A DNA stretch of 64,000 nt from Marinobacter salicampi (GTDB taxonomy: Bacteria; Pseudomonadota; Gammaproteobacteria; Pseudomonadales; Oleiphilaceae): contig NZ_JAAMPF010000002.1 of NCBI RefSeq assembly GCF_011074795.1, forward strand, positions 174,741-238,740. The letters are read 5' to 3'. The notes beneath the pieces were generated by a model. The model saw only the letters and a list, made by a program, of their open reading frames with translations, was not told where the DNA came from and ran no database searches. Position numbers and translations under genes: made by a program. Positions 30,126 through 43,499 of the stretch are shown here, in pieces (position 1 is the first letter of the stretch; every line of letters begins with the position of its first letter).

Positions 30126-30153
30126 ATTCTAACCTTATTTAACGGGAGGACAA
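30126..30153 (-). promoter_or_regulatory. Promoter candidate for secA
   Basis: On the minus strand TTGTCC (30148-30153) and TAGAAT (30126-30131) are spaced by 16 bases, about 125 bases before the secA start. It is a moderate sigma70 match in an otherwise gene-free 210-base gap. Confidence 0.45.
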
Positions 30154-30211
30154 AAGGCAGTGCCTCAAGTGGGCGCTAAACGCTATCATCCTCGGCACTA
30201 TCGTCACCCAG

Positions 30212-31171
30212 TCATCTGCTCGCGCGCTGGATGTAGTCTTCAGGGTTGCGGCTTTTGCCATGACGCAGAACTTCAAAATGCACGTGAGGGCCCGTGGAAC
30301 GACCGGTGCTGCCCATCAGCGCAATCACCTGGCCCTTTTGTACAACATCACCCAGACCAACCTCCACGGTTTTGGCATGGGCATAGCGAGTTACAAGGCC
30401 ATCACCGTGGTCGATCTCAACCAGATTGCCGTAGCCATGACGTTCTCCGGCGTAGGTAACAACACCGGCGGCAACCGCAATAATGTCACTTCCCTCTTTA
30501 CCAGCCAAATCCACCCCGTCATGCCAGGTACGCTTGCCGGTGAACGGATCAGAACGGTAACCGTATCGGGAAGAAAGCCATCCCCAGGTAATTGGCCGGC
30601 CAGCCACGAAACGGTCGTCTTCCAGCTTCTTACGGGAGATAAGGTTGTCGAGGAGGCGCAACTGTTGCTCGCGGTCTGCCAGACGGGCATCAAGCTGATC
30701 AATCATCCGGCTGAGCTCTGGCGCCGAAAACGAATCGCCATCGACAGAACCTTCGGGTCCACCCATGGCCGCAGGCTGGTCAAAGTTGAACTCTTCATTA
30801 CTCACAAGCCCAGACTCAACAAAACGCTGGCCAAGGGCATCAAGTCTTAAAAGCCGACCCTGCATCTCACCCAGACGCAGGGTCAGGGCGTCCACTTGCT
30901 GACGGCTTTTTTCGCTGAGACGACGGACATCTTCCCGCTGGGAGTCGAGTCTTAGCTGCCACTGACGCAGGACCGGTGTGCCGACAACGACCGCCTCATC
31001 ACCCGTGACCCCCTTCGACGCCAGCGAGTATCCAAACCAGCCTGCACCGCCTATCAACAGGCCAAGCATACCCAGCACAGCAATCGCGACTGGAATATTG
31101 ACCGGAAGCACACGGGATTTTCCATATCGTCTGCCAACGATGATGACGTTCATAGGCTGTTGTGAATTCAT
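30212..31171 (-). CDS. M23 family (LytM-type) peptidase
   Basis: The 319-residue protein has a short cytoplasmic N-terminus, one transmembrane helix (about residues 25-50), a coiled-coil region with heptads (about 70-175) and a C-terminal M23 domain. Metal ligands are in TWHDGVDLAG (HxxxD) and GPHVHFEV (HxH), with the intervening RYGYRSDPFTGKR motif, so it is likely an active DD-endopeptidase acting on periplasmic peptidoglycan. The location between secA and lpxC is conserved in related species. A second start six codons in (MNVIIVGRR) is possible. Confidence 0.93.
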   Translation of the reverse strand: MNSQQPMNVIIVGRRYGKSRVLPVNIPVAIAVLGMLGLLIGGAGWFGYSLASKGVTGDEAVVVGTPVLRQWQLRLDSQREDVRRLSEKSRQQVDALTLRLGEMQGRLLRLDALGQRFVESGLVSNEEFNFDQPAAMGGPEGSVDGDSFSAPELSRMIDQLDARLADREQQLRLLDNLISRKKLEDDRFVAGRPITWGWLSSRYGYRSDPFTGKRTWHDGVDLAGKEGSDIIAVAAGVVTYAGERHGYGNLVEIDHGDGLVTRYAHAKTVEVGLGDVVQKGQVIALMGSTGRSTGPHVHFEVLRHGKSRNPEDYIQRASR

Positions 31172-31338
31172 TCTGGAGCCGCAAGTCGTCCGTTTGCCGT
31201 GCGTCTCTCATGAACTGGCTTCCGGGCATCCTGGCCAGGTGCAGGGCACTGACCCGAAGATCGGAGCGTGCCTCATAAATGCATGCCTGGGGTGCAGCGG
31301 CAACTGTTCACGAAAGCGTTGTGCAGGCGCCGTAGACA

Positions 31339-31369
31339 TACACTCCAAGTCAATGTAAAACGGAGTGTA
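31339..31369. repeat. Perfect 8-bp palindrome in the M23 / DUF721 divergent gap
   Basis: TACACTCC and GGAGTGTA flank a 15-base spacer, within the 272-base gap between two divergent genes. Size and position fit an operator or a protein-binding site; no known regulator motif is recognised. The rest of the gap shows no gene. Confidence 0.5.
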
Positions 31370-31443
31370 ATACACGGGCACCTGATTCACCGTGCAAAAG
31401 TGTAACCAATAGTAACCGTATCCGTCGAGTTTTTCTCCATATC

Positions 31444-31887
31444 ATGAAGAAGCCAAGGCTGGACCTGAGCCCTAATCAGCACACACGCAACCCCACGCTG
31501 CGAAACCTGCTGGACAAGGCCGAAACCCATCGGGAAGTCGAGAAGAAAGTCCTTCGCGCCCTGCCGACCGGGCTGGAAAACCGGGTCAGGTTCGTCAGTC
31601 TCCGTGAGGGGGATATGACTCTCAGCACCGATACTTCGGCGGTCGCAAGTCAGATACGTATGCGCCAGCATGAGATAATGGCAAACCTTCGGCAGGAACC
31701 CGTCTTCCAGTACGTCTGGCGCTTGCAGATAAAGGTGGTACCAGCACGATTCCGGAACCGGGCTTCACACACCAAAGAACCGATCAGCCATAAAAATGCC
31801 CAGCTCCTCAAAGAGGAAGCCGGGCACACGAAGGATAAAAACTTACGCGAGGTTCTCGAAAAACTCGCAAGCCACGTCCGTGACTAA
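31444..31887 (+). CDS. DUF721 (DciA-like) protein
   Basis: The 147-residue basic protein has the DUF721 arrangement: N-terminal helix segment LRNLLDKAETHREVEKKVLRALP, then a KH-like central part with LTLST-like strand and SQIRMRQHEI, and a disordered Lys-rich C-terminus. DciA proteins with this domain recruit or load the DnaB replicative helicase in bacteria lacking DnaC, which fits this organism group. It is the only plus-strand gene in this stretch; its stop codon lies in a hairpin shared with the lpxC stop. Assignment to DciA is by domain and gene position. Confidence 0.75.
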   Translation: MKKPRLDLSPNQHTRNPTLRNLLDKAETHREVEKKVLRALPTGLENRVRFVSLREGDMTLSTDTSAVASQIRMRQHEIMANLRQEPVFQYVWRLQIKVVPARFRNRASHTKEPISHKNAQLLKEEAGHTKDKNLREVLEKLASHVRD

Positions 31888-31902
31888 GGCATCCCGCCTT
31901 AG
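31884..31902. terminator. Hairpin spanning both convergent stop codons (DUF721 / lpxC)
   Basis: CTAAGGC and GCCTTAG form a 7-bp stem with loop ATCCC. The left arm contains the TAA of the DUF721 gene and the right arm, on the other strand, the TAA of lpxC. No T-run is present, so it would be a weak bidirectional 3'-end structure at best. Confidence 0.5.
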
Positions 31903-32816
31903 AACTGGGCAGCCAACACAGGTTTTACATACGAAATAGGCGCATTGGCTTCGTCGTCGAAGGTTACGACTTCCCATGCATCCTGTTCCGCCCTGAGCTT
32001 GCGCAGCAGCTTGTTATTCAGGTCATGGCCTGATTTTATGCCACGGAATTCACCGATCAGGCTGTTACCCAGCAGGTAAAGGTCGCCGATGGCATCCAGC
32101 ACCTTGTGCTTGACGAACTCATCTTCGTACCGAAGACCATCTTCATTCAGGATCTTGTAGTCGTCCACGACGATGGCGTTATCCACGCTGCCACCCAACG
32201 CCAGATTCATTGCACGCAACTTCTCAATATCGCGCATGAATCCGAAGGTCCGGGCCCGGCTGACTTCTTTCACAAAGGATGTGCTTGAGAAATCAACGGT
32301 TGCCGTCTGAGCGCGCCCCTTGAAAACAGGGTGATCGAAGTCAATGCCAAAGCTGACTTTGAAGCCTTCGAACGGCAGGAAAGTCGCCTTCTTGTCGCCC
32401 TCTTCAATGGTGACTTCGCGCTTGATACGAATGAAGCGTTTGGCCGACTCCTGCTCAGCAATACCGGCTGACTGCAACAGGAATACAAACGGACCGGCGC
32501 TTCCATCCATTATCGGAACTTCAGCAGCGCTGAGCTCAACGTAGCAGTTATCGATACCCAGACCCGCCATGGCGGACAGAAGGTGTTCGACGGTCGCCAC
32601 CCGGACAGTGTCTTTTACCAGTGTGGTGGAAAGCATGGTCTCGCCAACGTTCTCGGCGCAGGCCTTGATTTCCACCACAGGGTCCAGATCTGTGCGTCGG
32701 AACACGATACCCGTTTCGACCGGAGCCGGCTTGAGGGTCAGGTAAACTTTTTCACCCGAGTGCAAACCAACGCCGGTCGCACGGATGGTGTTTTTAAGCG
32801 TCCGTTGTCTGATCAT
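31899..32816 (-). CDS. lpxC: UDP-3-O-acyl-N-acetylglucosamine deacetylase
   Basis: LpxC is the zinc enzyme that commits to lipid A synthesis. The 305 residues include [18 protein letters not shown] (zinc His), the central [12 protein letters not shown], and [14 protein letters not shown] with [12 protein letters not shown] (second zinc site and catalytic His). It is the last gene of the dcw region after ftsZ, with a 197-base gap that probably contains its own promoter, as in Pseudomonas. Confidence 0.97.
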   Translation of the reverse strand: MIRQRTLKNTIRATGVGLHSGEKVYLTLKPAPVETGIVFRRTDLDPVVEIKACAENVGETMLSTTLVKDTVRVATVEHLLSAMAGLGIDNCYVELSAAEVPIMDGSAGPFVFLLQSAGIAEQESAKRFIRIKREVTIEEGDKKATFLPFEGFKVSFGIDFDHPVFKGRAQTATVDFSSTSFVKEVSRARTFGFMRDIEKLRAMNLALGGSVDNAIVVDDYKILNEDGLRYEDEFVKHKVLDAIGDLYLLGNSLIGEFRGIKSGHDLNNKLLRKLRAEQDAWEVVTFDDEANAPISYVKPVLAAQF

Positions 32817-33013
32817 CAGTACATAAATCCGTCACAAAAGTGAGATATCGTATAGGCAAAAGTGTGCCCTAAGATACCAAAGAATCGGGCTGAACACCAT
32901 TTAACCAATTCAGGCTCACCCGAATTGTGATTCAGTCCGGCGCCATGTGTCTCCTACGCTGCAAAACCCGCAATGGTTTTTATTAGCATAGAAAACCTGA
33001 TAGCAACACTTTA

Positions 33014-34171
33014 TCAATCAGCCTGACGACGCAGGAATGCGGGAATATCGAGATAGTCGACCCCGTGTTCTTCTGTGTCACTGCGCTGGTCGATGGCAAC
33101 GTTGCCATGAGCCACTGCCCGACGTCGCAATACGGCCGGCCGGTCCAGCTGGTTGTAATCGGTTTTACCATCCAGCGTGCGGGTGTTGTCCACCACCTTG
33201 GTGGGCTTTTCCCGGTCGCCGCCAAGGCCTGTTGCAACAACGGTAACCTTGAGCTCATCGGTCATTTCAGGATCGATCACGGTGCCTACAACCACAGTGG
33301 CGGAATCCGATGCGAACTCACGCACGATATCCCCCACTTCCGAGAACTCGCCCAAGTTCAGGTCCATGCCAGCCGTAATATTGACCAGTATGCCCTTGGC
33401 ACCCTGCAGGTTGATGTCTTCCAGCAGCGGACTGCGGATCGCCGCTTCTGCCGCTTCGCGGGCGCGGTTTTCGCCGGTTGCGCGAGCGGTACCCATCATT
33501 GCCATGCCCATTTCGGACATAACCGTCTTCACGTCCGCAAAGTCAACATTGATCATGCCATTGCGGGTGATCAGGTCAGCAATGCCCTGTACCGCACCCA
33601 GCAGGACATTATTGGCTTCGGCAAAGGCATCTAGAAGGCTAGTCTTTTTTCCCATCACGGAAAGCAGTTTTTCGTTGGGAATTGTAATCAGCGAATCCAC
33701 CGTCTCCTCAAGCTCTTTCAGCCCAGCTTCAGCAACCTTCATGCGCTTGCCGCCCTCAAATAGGAAAGGCTTGGTGACCACGGCGACGGTCAGAATACCC
33801 ATCTCCCGGGCAACCTCTGCCACTATAGGCGCAGCGCCGGTACCGGTTCCGCCGCCCATTCCGGCGGTGATGAAAACCATATCGGCACCTTTAAGGGCTT
33901 CTGCGATACGGTCCCGGTCTTCCATGGCAGACTGCCGGCCCACTTCCGGATTGGCGCCCGCTCCAAGTCCCTTGGTGATATTGCCGCCGAGCTGGATGAC
34001 CTGCTTGGCCCCCATGTCGGTCAGTGCCTGGGCATCGGTATTGGCGCAGATAAAGTCCACGCCTTCAATGTCGCTATTCAACATGTGCCGGACGGCATTA
34101 CCACCACCACCGCCGACGCCAATTACCTTGATCACAGCGTTTTGCTGCACATTATCCACTAGTTCAAACAT
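33014..34171 (-). CDS. ftsZ: Cell division GTPase FtsZ
   Basis: FtsZ polymerises into the division ring. The 385 residues contain GVGGGGGNAVRHM, the tubulin signature GGGTGTGAAPIVAEVA, the T7 loop NVDFADVKTVM, and a C-terminal linker ending in YLDIPAFLRRQAD, the conserved peptide for FtsA/ZipA binding. It lies 104 bases after ftsA. Confidence 0.98.
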   Translation of the reverse strand: MFELVDNVQQNAVIKVIGVGGGGGNAVRHMLNSDIEGVDFICANTDAQALTDMGAKQVIQLGGNITKGLGAGANPEVGRQSAMEDRDRIAEALKGADMVFITAGMGGGTGTGAAPIVAEVAREMGILTVAVVTKPFLFEGGKRMKVAEAGLKELEETVDSLITIPNEKLLSVMGKKTSLLDAFAEANNVLLGAVQGIADLITRNGMINVDFADVKTVMSEMGMAMMGTARATGENRAREAAEAAIRSPLLEDINLQGAKGILVNITAGMDLNLGEFSEVGDIVREFASDSATVVVGTVIDPEMTDELKVTVVATGLGGDREKPTKVVDNTRTLDGKTDYNQLDRPAVLRRRAVAHGNVAIDQRSDTEEHGVDYLDIPAFLRRQAD

Positions 34172-34275
34172 TCCCCTACTCCTTCGTGCTGTTGTCGGCC
34201 TTTTTGAATGGCCGTTCTTTTCGAGATACCTTCGTTTGACCGGACTACCGGCCGTCCTGTTACTCTGGTTTACCG

Positions 34276-35511
34276 TCAGAAATGCCCTGTAAACCAGCTT
34301 TTTATGCGCTCAAACAACGACGGCACATGCTCGCCCTTGAGCACCGGCCCCCGGCCAACGTCCATCTGCCGGAAGCCATAAATCAACAGGCCCACGCCGG
34401 TGGCGTAAATCGGGTTGTTGACCACTTCAGTCATGCCAGATACCCGCTGCGGTGAAGCCAGCCGGACAGGCATGTGGAAGATTTCTTCAGCCAGCTCAAC
34501 CACTCCTTCCATGGTCGATGAACCGCCTGTGATCACGATGCCCGCAGGCACCAGGTCTTCGAAGCCGGAACGTCTCAGCTCCGACTGGACCAGCGTAAAC
34601 AGTTCCTCATAGCGAGGCTCGACCACTTCTGCCAGGGCTTGCCTGGACAGATCCCTTGGGGCCCGTTCACCAACGCTTGGTACCTTGATGGTCTCGTCTG
34701 CACCTGCCAACTGGGTCAGGGCACAGGCATACTTGATCTTGATCTCTTCGGCATTCTGGGTTGGCGTGCGTAGGGCCATCGCGATGTCGTTGGTAACCTG
34801 ATCCCCTGCAATGGGGATGACCGAGGTATGGCGAATAGCTCCGCCGGTGAATACCGCGATATCTGTAGTTCCGCCACCGATGTCCACGACACAGACACCC
34901 AGCTCTTTCTCGTCCTCAGTCAGAACCGCATAGCTGGACGCCAGCTGTTCCAGAATGATGTCGTCGACTTCCAGGCCACAGCGGCGCACACACTTCTCAA
35001 TGTTCTGGGCAGCGTTCACGGCGCAGGTGACCAGATGGACTTTGGCCTCGAGCCTTACCCCGGACATGCCCATCGGCTCCTTGATGCCCTCCTGGTTATC
35101 GATGACGAATTCCTGGGGCAGGATATGCAGCACCTTCTGGTCAGCAGGAATGGCCACCGCCTGGGCCGCGTCAATGACCCGGTCGATATCTGCCTGAGTC
35201 ACTTCCCGATCACGAATCGCCACGATGCCGTGAGAATTCAAGCTCTTGATATGGCTGCCGGCGATACCGGCGTAGACCGAGTGAATGCGACAACCCGCCA
35301 TCAGCTCTGCCTCTTCCACCGCTCGCTGGATCGCCTGGACCGTGGTCTCGATATTGACCACTACCCCGCGTTTCAGACCCCGGGACGGGTGGGAACCGAT
35401 GCCCACCACTTCGATGGTGCCATCCACCTTGCGCTTGCCAACGATGGCAACCACTTTGGATGTGCCGATGTCGAGGCCGACAATCATGTTTTCTGTTTCA
35501 ACCGATGACAT
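34276..35511 (-). CDS. ftsA: Cell division protein FtsA
   Basis: FtsA is an actin-fold ATPase that tethers FtsZ to the membrane. The start at 35511 (MSSVETENMIVGLDIGTSKV) gives 411 residues and matches relatives; a GTG at 35523 would add four. Seen are the phosphate-1 motif GLDIGTSKVVA, VVDIGGGTTDIAVF, the adenosine motif GIVITGGSSTMEG, and the C-terminal amphipathic membrane helix LFERIKSWFTGHF. Confidence 0.96.
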   Translation of the reverse strand: MSSVETENMIVGLDIGTSKVVAIVGKRKVDGTIEVVGIGSHPSRGLKRGVVVNIETTVQAIQRAVEEAELMAGCRIHSVYAGIAGSHIKSLNSHGIVAIRDREVTQADIDRVIDAAQAVAIPADQKVLHILPQEFVIDNQEGIKEPMGMSGVRLEAKVHLVTCAVNAAQNIEKCVRRCGLEVDDIILEQLASSYAVLTEDEKELGVCVVDIGGGTTDIAVFTGGAIRHTSVIPIAGDQVTNDIAMALRTPTQNAEEIKIKYACALTQLAGADETIKVPSVGERAPRDLSRQALAEVVEPRYEELFTLVQSELRRSGFEDLVPAGIVITGGSSTMEGVVELAEEIFHMPVRLASPQRVSGMTEVVNNPIYATGVGLLIYGFRQMDVGRGPVLKGEHVPSLFERIKSWFTGHF

Positions 35512-35544
35512 GTGTTTCACCAAACCCTGGGTTCATTAAAGACA

Positions 35545-38787
<3,243 letters not shown>

Positions 38788-38795
<8 letters not shown>

Positions 38796-39870
38796 TGGCT
38801 GCCTCCAGACAATAGTTCACTACTCTCTCCGTTGCGTCGGGGCGCGCCAGCGTACGTGCTGCCTGCGCCATGCGAATGACCTGCTCGCGGTTGCCGGCCA
38901 GGTCACCCAAGACCTCTGACAGCAAGTCCGCTGTAAGTTTTGCCTGGGGCACCAGCAATGCCGCCCCGGCCTTGACCATGTAGTTGGCGTTCTGGGTCTG
39001 GTGATCATCAACGGCATGGGGAAAGGGCACCAGAATCGCGCCCAGGCCCGCAGCACAAAGCTCCGCGACGGTCAGAGCACCGGCCCGGCAGACCACCAGA
39101 TCAGCCCAGGCGTAAGCCTCCGCCATGTCTTTTATAAAGGGGTCCACCTGACCCTCGACTCCGGCAACGCTGTAGGCCTGCTGGGTGGCTTCGAGATGCC
39201 GCTCCCCACACTGATGCCGGACCTGGGGTCGGTCATCCACCTGCATCTGTGCAAGAGCAGCCGGCACACATTCATTGATAGCCAGGGCGCCCAAACTGCC
39301 CCCCACAACTAGCAGCCGCAGCGGCCCGGCGCGATTAGCCATCCGGCTCTGTGGCATAGCAATCTCAGCCACATCGGGACGCACCGGATTTCCGGTACAC
39401 CGGGTCACCACATCGTTGCCGAAGCTGCCCGGGAAAGCCTCCATAACGGTTTGGGCAAACCTGGCCAACAGCCTGTTGGTCAGGCCGGCCACAGCGTTCT
39501 GCTCGTGAACCAGTAGAGGTCTGCGGGTAAGCCAGGCGGCGACTCCGCCGGGGCCGGTGACGAAACCGCCCATGCCGACCACGCAGTCCGGCCGGACATT
39601 CGCCATGATTTTCAAGGCCTGGGCCAGACCTCGAACCAGGCGCGCAGGAGCGGCGACCAGGGCAAGCTTGCCTTTGCCCCGCAGGCCCGATACTGAAATC
39701 AGAGATAGGGGAATGTCGGTCTCTCCAATCAGCCGGGCCTCCATTCCGCCGACCGAGCCAAGCCAATGAACGCGATGGCCCCGCTCCTGCAACAGGCGAG
39801 CCGTGGCTAGCGCCGGGAATACATGGCCGCCGGTACCGCCCGCCATCATAAGGAAGCACTTACTAGTCAT
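38788..39870 (-). CDS. murG: Lipid II glycosyltransferase MurG
   Basis: MurG adds GlcNAc to lipid I on the inner face of the membrane. The ATG at 39870 gives 360 residues beginning [21 protein letters not shown], the family's G-loop; it overlaps the ftsW end by 8 bases. Other motifs are [33 protein letters not shown] and the UDP-GlcNAc-binding [17 protein letters not shown] longer frame to 39969 lies within ftsW and is rejected. Confidence 0.96.
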
Positions 39871-41056
39871 AGACCGCACCTCCAACATGCCCAACACCAG
39901 GAGATTCGTCAGGACTCTGGGCATCCAGACGTTCAATCTCGACCCTCGCAAGAATCCCGATCGAGACACAGGTAATCAGAAGACTGCTGCCGCCATAACT
40001 CATCAGGGGCAGAGTCAGCCCCTTGGTCGGCAGCAGACCGGTAGCCACAGCCATATTGATGCTCGCCTGTAGCCCGATCAAAAGCGTAATGCCGTAGGAG
40101 AAGCAGGCCGCAAACGGCATCTGCGCCCGCTCTGCCCTACGCGCGATGGCAAAACCGCTCAGCACCAGAATGGTAAACAGCGCCAGCACAAGTAATGATC
40201 CGATCAACCCAAATTCTTCTGCGATGATGGCGAAGATGAAATCGGTATGGGCTTCCGGCAGGTAGAACAGTTTCTGTATCGAGTTGCCCAGACCAACGCC
40301 GGCCCAGTCTCCGCGGCCAAAAGCGATAAGGGACTGGGTCAACTGGTAACCTGAGTCAAACTGATCTTTCCAGGGGTCAAGGTAGCTGACCACTCTTTTA
40401 AGACGGTACGGCTGGGTAAAAATGAGCAGCGTACCGACAAAGACACAGATCGCAATGAGTGGCAAAAAGCGGCTTAACCTGACCCCGCTCAGGAAGATCA
40501 TGCCGAGAGCCGCGGCCATCAAGACGACCGTGGCGCCAAAATCGGGCTCGATCACCAGCAGCATGGACGCCACGGTCAGAACCGCAACGGGCTTGAGGAA
40601 CCCGATCCAGGTATTCACCAGTTCATCCCGACGCCTCACTACATAGCCTGCCAGATAGGCAATCAGGCACAGCTTGGCAATCTCTGACACCTGGACATTG
40701 AACAGTCCCAGGGAGATCCACCGCGTTGAGCCGTTCACCGTGGTACCAAAGGGGGTCAGTACCAGAACCAGCACGAACAGGCTGATACCCAACAGTAACC
40801 AGCCACTGCGCTCCCACCAGCCAAGGGGTACGTTGGCAGCGACCAGACCCACCGCACAACCAAGGCTGGCAAAGATCAGCTGCCGCACAATGAAGTAGTA
40901 ACTGTCTCCCGTCAGCTCTTCGGCCATATCCATGGACGCCGAGGAGATCATGACCACACCCATCACCAGCAATGCCGCAGCGCTGCCCAGCAGAACGGAG
41001 AGCAACGGGATTTCGCTTACAGAGGCGAGGCTTGCCAGCATCGGACGCGTGCTCAT
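39863..41056 (-). CDS. ftsW: Lipid II polymerase / division protein FtsW
   Basis: FtsW is the SEDS-family glycosyltransferase of septal peptidoglycan, working with FtsI. The 397-residue protein has about ten membrane helices and SEDS motifs: NGSTRWISLG, VIEPDFGATVVL (essential Asp), AHTDFIFAIIAEEFGL and the C-terminal LPLMSYGGSSLL. It overlaps murD by 4 bases and murG by 8. Confidence 0.97.
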   Translation of the reverse strand: MSTRPMLASLASVSEIPLLSVLLGSAAALLVMGVVMISSASMDMAEELTGDSYYFIVRQLIFASLGCAVGLVAANVPLGWWERSGWLLLGISLFVLVLVLTPFGTTVNGSTRWISLGLFNVQVSEIAKLCLIAYLAGYVVRRRDELVNTWIGFLKPVAVLTVASMLLVIEPDFGATVVLMAAALGMIFLSGVRLSRFLPLIAICVFVGTLLIFTQPYRLKRVVSYLDPWKDQFDSGYQLTQSLIAFGRGDWAGVGLGNSIQKLFYLPEAHTDFIFAIIAEEFGLIGSLLVLALFTILVLSGFAIARRAERAQMPFAACFSYGITLLIGLQASINMAVATGLLPTKGLTLPLMSYGGSSLLITCVSIGILARVEIERLDAQSPDESPGVGHVGGAVYD

Positions 41057-42396
41057 GACAAGGCCTCCACATGCCGGGCGAAATGGGCACCGCGATCTTC
41101 ATAATCCCTGAACATGTCAAAGCTGGCGCAGGCGGGAGACAGCAGTACACGATCCCCGGGCCGGGCACAGTTGGCAGCGCGGCTTACAGCCTGGTCCAGG
41201 CTATCCGCCAGTGATATCTCCGTGCAGCCCTCCAGTGCTTCAGCCAGAAGACCCGCATCACGGCCGATCAGGATAACGTGGCGACAATGTTGCCTTACAG
41301 GTTCTGCCAGACTGGTGAAATCAGCACCTTTGCCTTCGCCTCCGGCGATCAGGATGATCTTGCCTTTGGCGGGCGCAAGGCTCTTGATTGCAGCGACAGT
41401 CGCTCCGACATTGGTGCCTTTGGAGTCGTTGATGTAGTCAACGTGCCCCAGGGTCCGTATGTGCTCGCAGCGGTGAGGCAGGCCGCGGAAGTTGCAGGCA
41501 ACTTCCACCATGACTGACATGGGCAGCCCGACCGCATGCCCAAGGGCAAACGCTGCCATGACATTGCTCAAATTATGAGTTCCCATCAAAACAAGAGACT
41601 CGGCCCGGACCAGATTCTCAAAGCCCCAGGTGATCCATGTGCCGCCATCATCTTCCCGGGTACTGAAAGTCTCCGGATTGACCCGGTGCATGCCGTAACA
41701 CAGAAAACGAAGGGAATCCCGGGCCATGGGTGTACTCAACGGGTCGTCCAGATTCACTACAGCTATCTTGCAGGCGTTGAAAATCCGCTGTTTGGCCTGA
41801 AAATAAGCCATCTTGGTTGGGTAGCGGTCCATGTGGTCGTCACTGATATTGAGGACCGTCGCCACTTCTGCAGCCAACTCTCGTGTTGTCTCGAGCTGAA
41901 AACTTGATAGCTCCAGCACATAGAGTTCAATGTCCTCTGACAGCAGGTCTAGCGCAGGCGTACCGATGTTGCCTCCCACGGCGACCCGGCGGCCCGCGGC
42001 CTCAGCCATTTGACCCACAAGAGTGGTCACCGTGGTTTTGCCATTGGATCCGGTTATCGCAACGATAGGCGCTTCGGCAAAGGTACTGAAAAGATCAATG
42101 TCCCCAGAGATGGTCGAACCTTTTCGTGCCGCCTGCTGGATTGCCGGCTCCTCAATACTGAGGCCAGGGCTGACAATCAGCTCGTTGAAGCCACTGAAGA
42201 CCTCCCCATCAAACGTACCCAGATAAACCGGAACCTCAGGCCATTGCTGCCGGAGCTGGTCCAGCCCCGGGGGCGCTGACCGATTATCAGCCACAGCAAC
42301 GTCTCGCCCCTGCTGGCGCAGGAAACGCACGCAGGAAAGCCCGGTCTTGCCGAGCCCTACTACCAATGTGCGACGATCTGACGTTATGAGACTCAT
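41053..42396 (-). CDS. murD: UDP-N-acetylmuramoylalanine--D-glutamate ligase
   Basis: MurD adds D-Glu to UDP-MurNAc-L-Ala. The 447 residues show the ATP loop TGSNGKTTVTTLVG, NISDDHMDRYP, LPHRCEHIRTLGHVDYINDSKGTN and LLSPACASFDMFRDYEDRG, characteristic of MurD. It starts 17 bases after mraY and overlaps the ftsW start by 4 bases. Confidence 0.97.
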   Translation of the reverse strand: MSLITSDRRTLVVGLGKTGLSCVRFLRQQGRDVAVADNRSAPPGLDQLRQQWPEVPVYLGTFDGEVFSGFNELIVSPGLSIEEPAIQQAARKGSTISGDIDLFSTFAEAPIVAITGSNGKTTVTTLVGQMAEAAGRRVAVGGNIGTPALDLLSEDIELYVLELSSFQLETTRELAAEVATVLNISDDHMDRYPTKMAYFQAKQRIFNACKIAVVNLDDPLSTPMARDSLRFLCYGMHRVNPETFSTREDDGGTWITWGFENLVRAESLVLMGTHNLSNVMAAFALGHAVGLPMSVMVEVACNFRGLPHRCEHIRTLGHVDYINDSKGTNVGATVAAIKSLAPAKGKIILIAGGEGKGADFTSLAEPVRQHCRHVILIGRDAGLLAEALEGCTEISLADSLDQAVSRAANCARPGDRVLLSPACASFDMFRDYEDRGAHFARHVEALS

Positions 42397-42413
42397 TCAG
42401 TTTCCAGCATTGA

Positions 42414-43499
42414 TCAGCGTAGTTTGAGTGACGCCAGCCCAACCAGGACCAGCACGACAGTAATCACCCAGAATCGAACGATGACCCGGGGTTCGGGCCA
42501 GCCTTTCAGCTCAAAATGGTGATGCAATGGCGCCATACGGAAAATGCGCCGCCCGGTGAGCCGGAACGAAGCCACTTGCAGGATTACAGACACAGTCTCC
42601 ATCACGAAAATACCGCCCATGATGAAGAGCACGATTTCCTGACGAACGATGACTGCCACGACGCCAAGGGCCGCTCCCAGGGCAAGCGCTCCGACGTCCC
42701 CCATGAATACCTGGGCAGGGTAGGTGTTAAACCATAGAAAACCGAGGCCTGCTCCGACCAGGGCGCCACAAAACACGATTAGCTCACCGGTTCCCGGCAG
42801 GTTTGGTATCAATAGGTAGCTTGCAAACTGGGCATGACCGGAAAGATAGGCAAATAAGCCCAAGGCTCCAGCGACCATCACCGTCGGCATAATGGCAAGT
42901 CCGTCAAGACCGTCTGTCAGGTTCACCGCGTTGCTGCTACCGACAATGACGAAATAACTCAGGACGATGAACATGACCGGCCCGAGGGTCAGGGAAATTT
43001 CCTTGAAAAAAGGCACAAGCAGTGCCGTTTCCTGAGGCAGACTGGAGGTATAGAAGAGCGCAAAAGCAGCCGTGGCACCAACCACGGATTGCCAGAAGTA
43101 TTTCCAGCGTGCAGGCAGCCCACGGGGGTTTCTCTCGACCACTTTCCGGTAATCATCAATCCAGCCAATGGCACCAAAACCGAGCGTGACCAACAGCGTG
43201 ATCCATATGTAACGATTGGTCAGGTCTGCCCACAGCAATGTACTTACAGCAATGGCCACCAGAATCAGCGCGCCTCCCATGGTGGGAGTCCCCGCCTTGC
43301 TCAGATGCGTTTGTGGGCCGTCGTTTCTTACCGACTGACCGATCTGGTACTGGCTGAGCTTGCGAATCATCACCGGGCCGATAAACAGCGAGATCAGAAG
43401 CGCAGTCAGGATGCCGAATATCCCCCGCAGCGTGAGGTACTGGAACACTGTCAGCGCGGTAAAATATTCTGATAAAACGCCGGTCAACCAGAGGAGCAT
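42414..43499 (-). CDS. mraY: Phospho-N-acetylmuramoyl-pentapeptide transferase
   Basis: MraY makes lipid I on undecaprenyl phosphate. This 361-residue membrane protein has the catalytic segments [40 protein letters not shown] (catalytic Asp) and [14 protein letters not shown]. The start shares one base with the murF stop (TAATG), so translation is probably coupled. Confidence 0.97.
   Translation of the reverse strand: MLLWLTGVLSEYFTALTVFQYLTLRGIFGILTALLISLFIGPVMIRKLSQYQIGQSVRNDGPQTHLSKAGTPTMGGALILVAIAVSTLLWADLTNRYIWITLLVTLGFGAIGWIDDYRKVVERNPRGLPARWKYFWQSVVGATAAFALFYTSSLPQETALLVPFFKEISLTLGPVMFIVLSYFVIVGSSNAVNLTDGLDGLAIMPTVMVAGALGLFAYLSGHAQFASYLLIPNLPGTGELIVFCGALVGAGLGFLWFNTYPAQVFMGDVGALALGAALGVVAVIVRQEIVLFIMGGIFVMETVSVILQVASFRLTGRRIFRMAPLHHHFELKGWPEPRVIVRFWVITVVLVLVGLASLKLR

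Noticed and set aside
33177..34292. Open frame of 371 codons opposite ftsZ
   Set aside because: Low-complexity Ser/Pro/Ala composition mirroring ftsZ codons; no ribosome-binding site or domain.
39871..39969. Longer murG start
   Set aside because: The extra 33 codons lie inside the end of ftsW; the conserved murG N-terminus begins at 39870.
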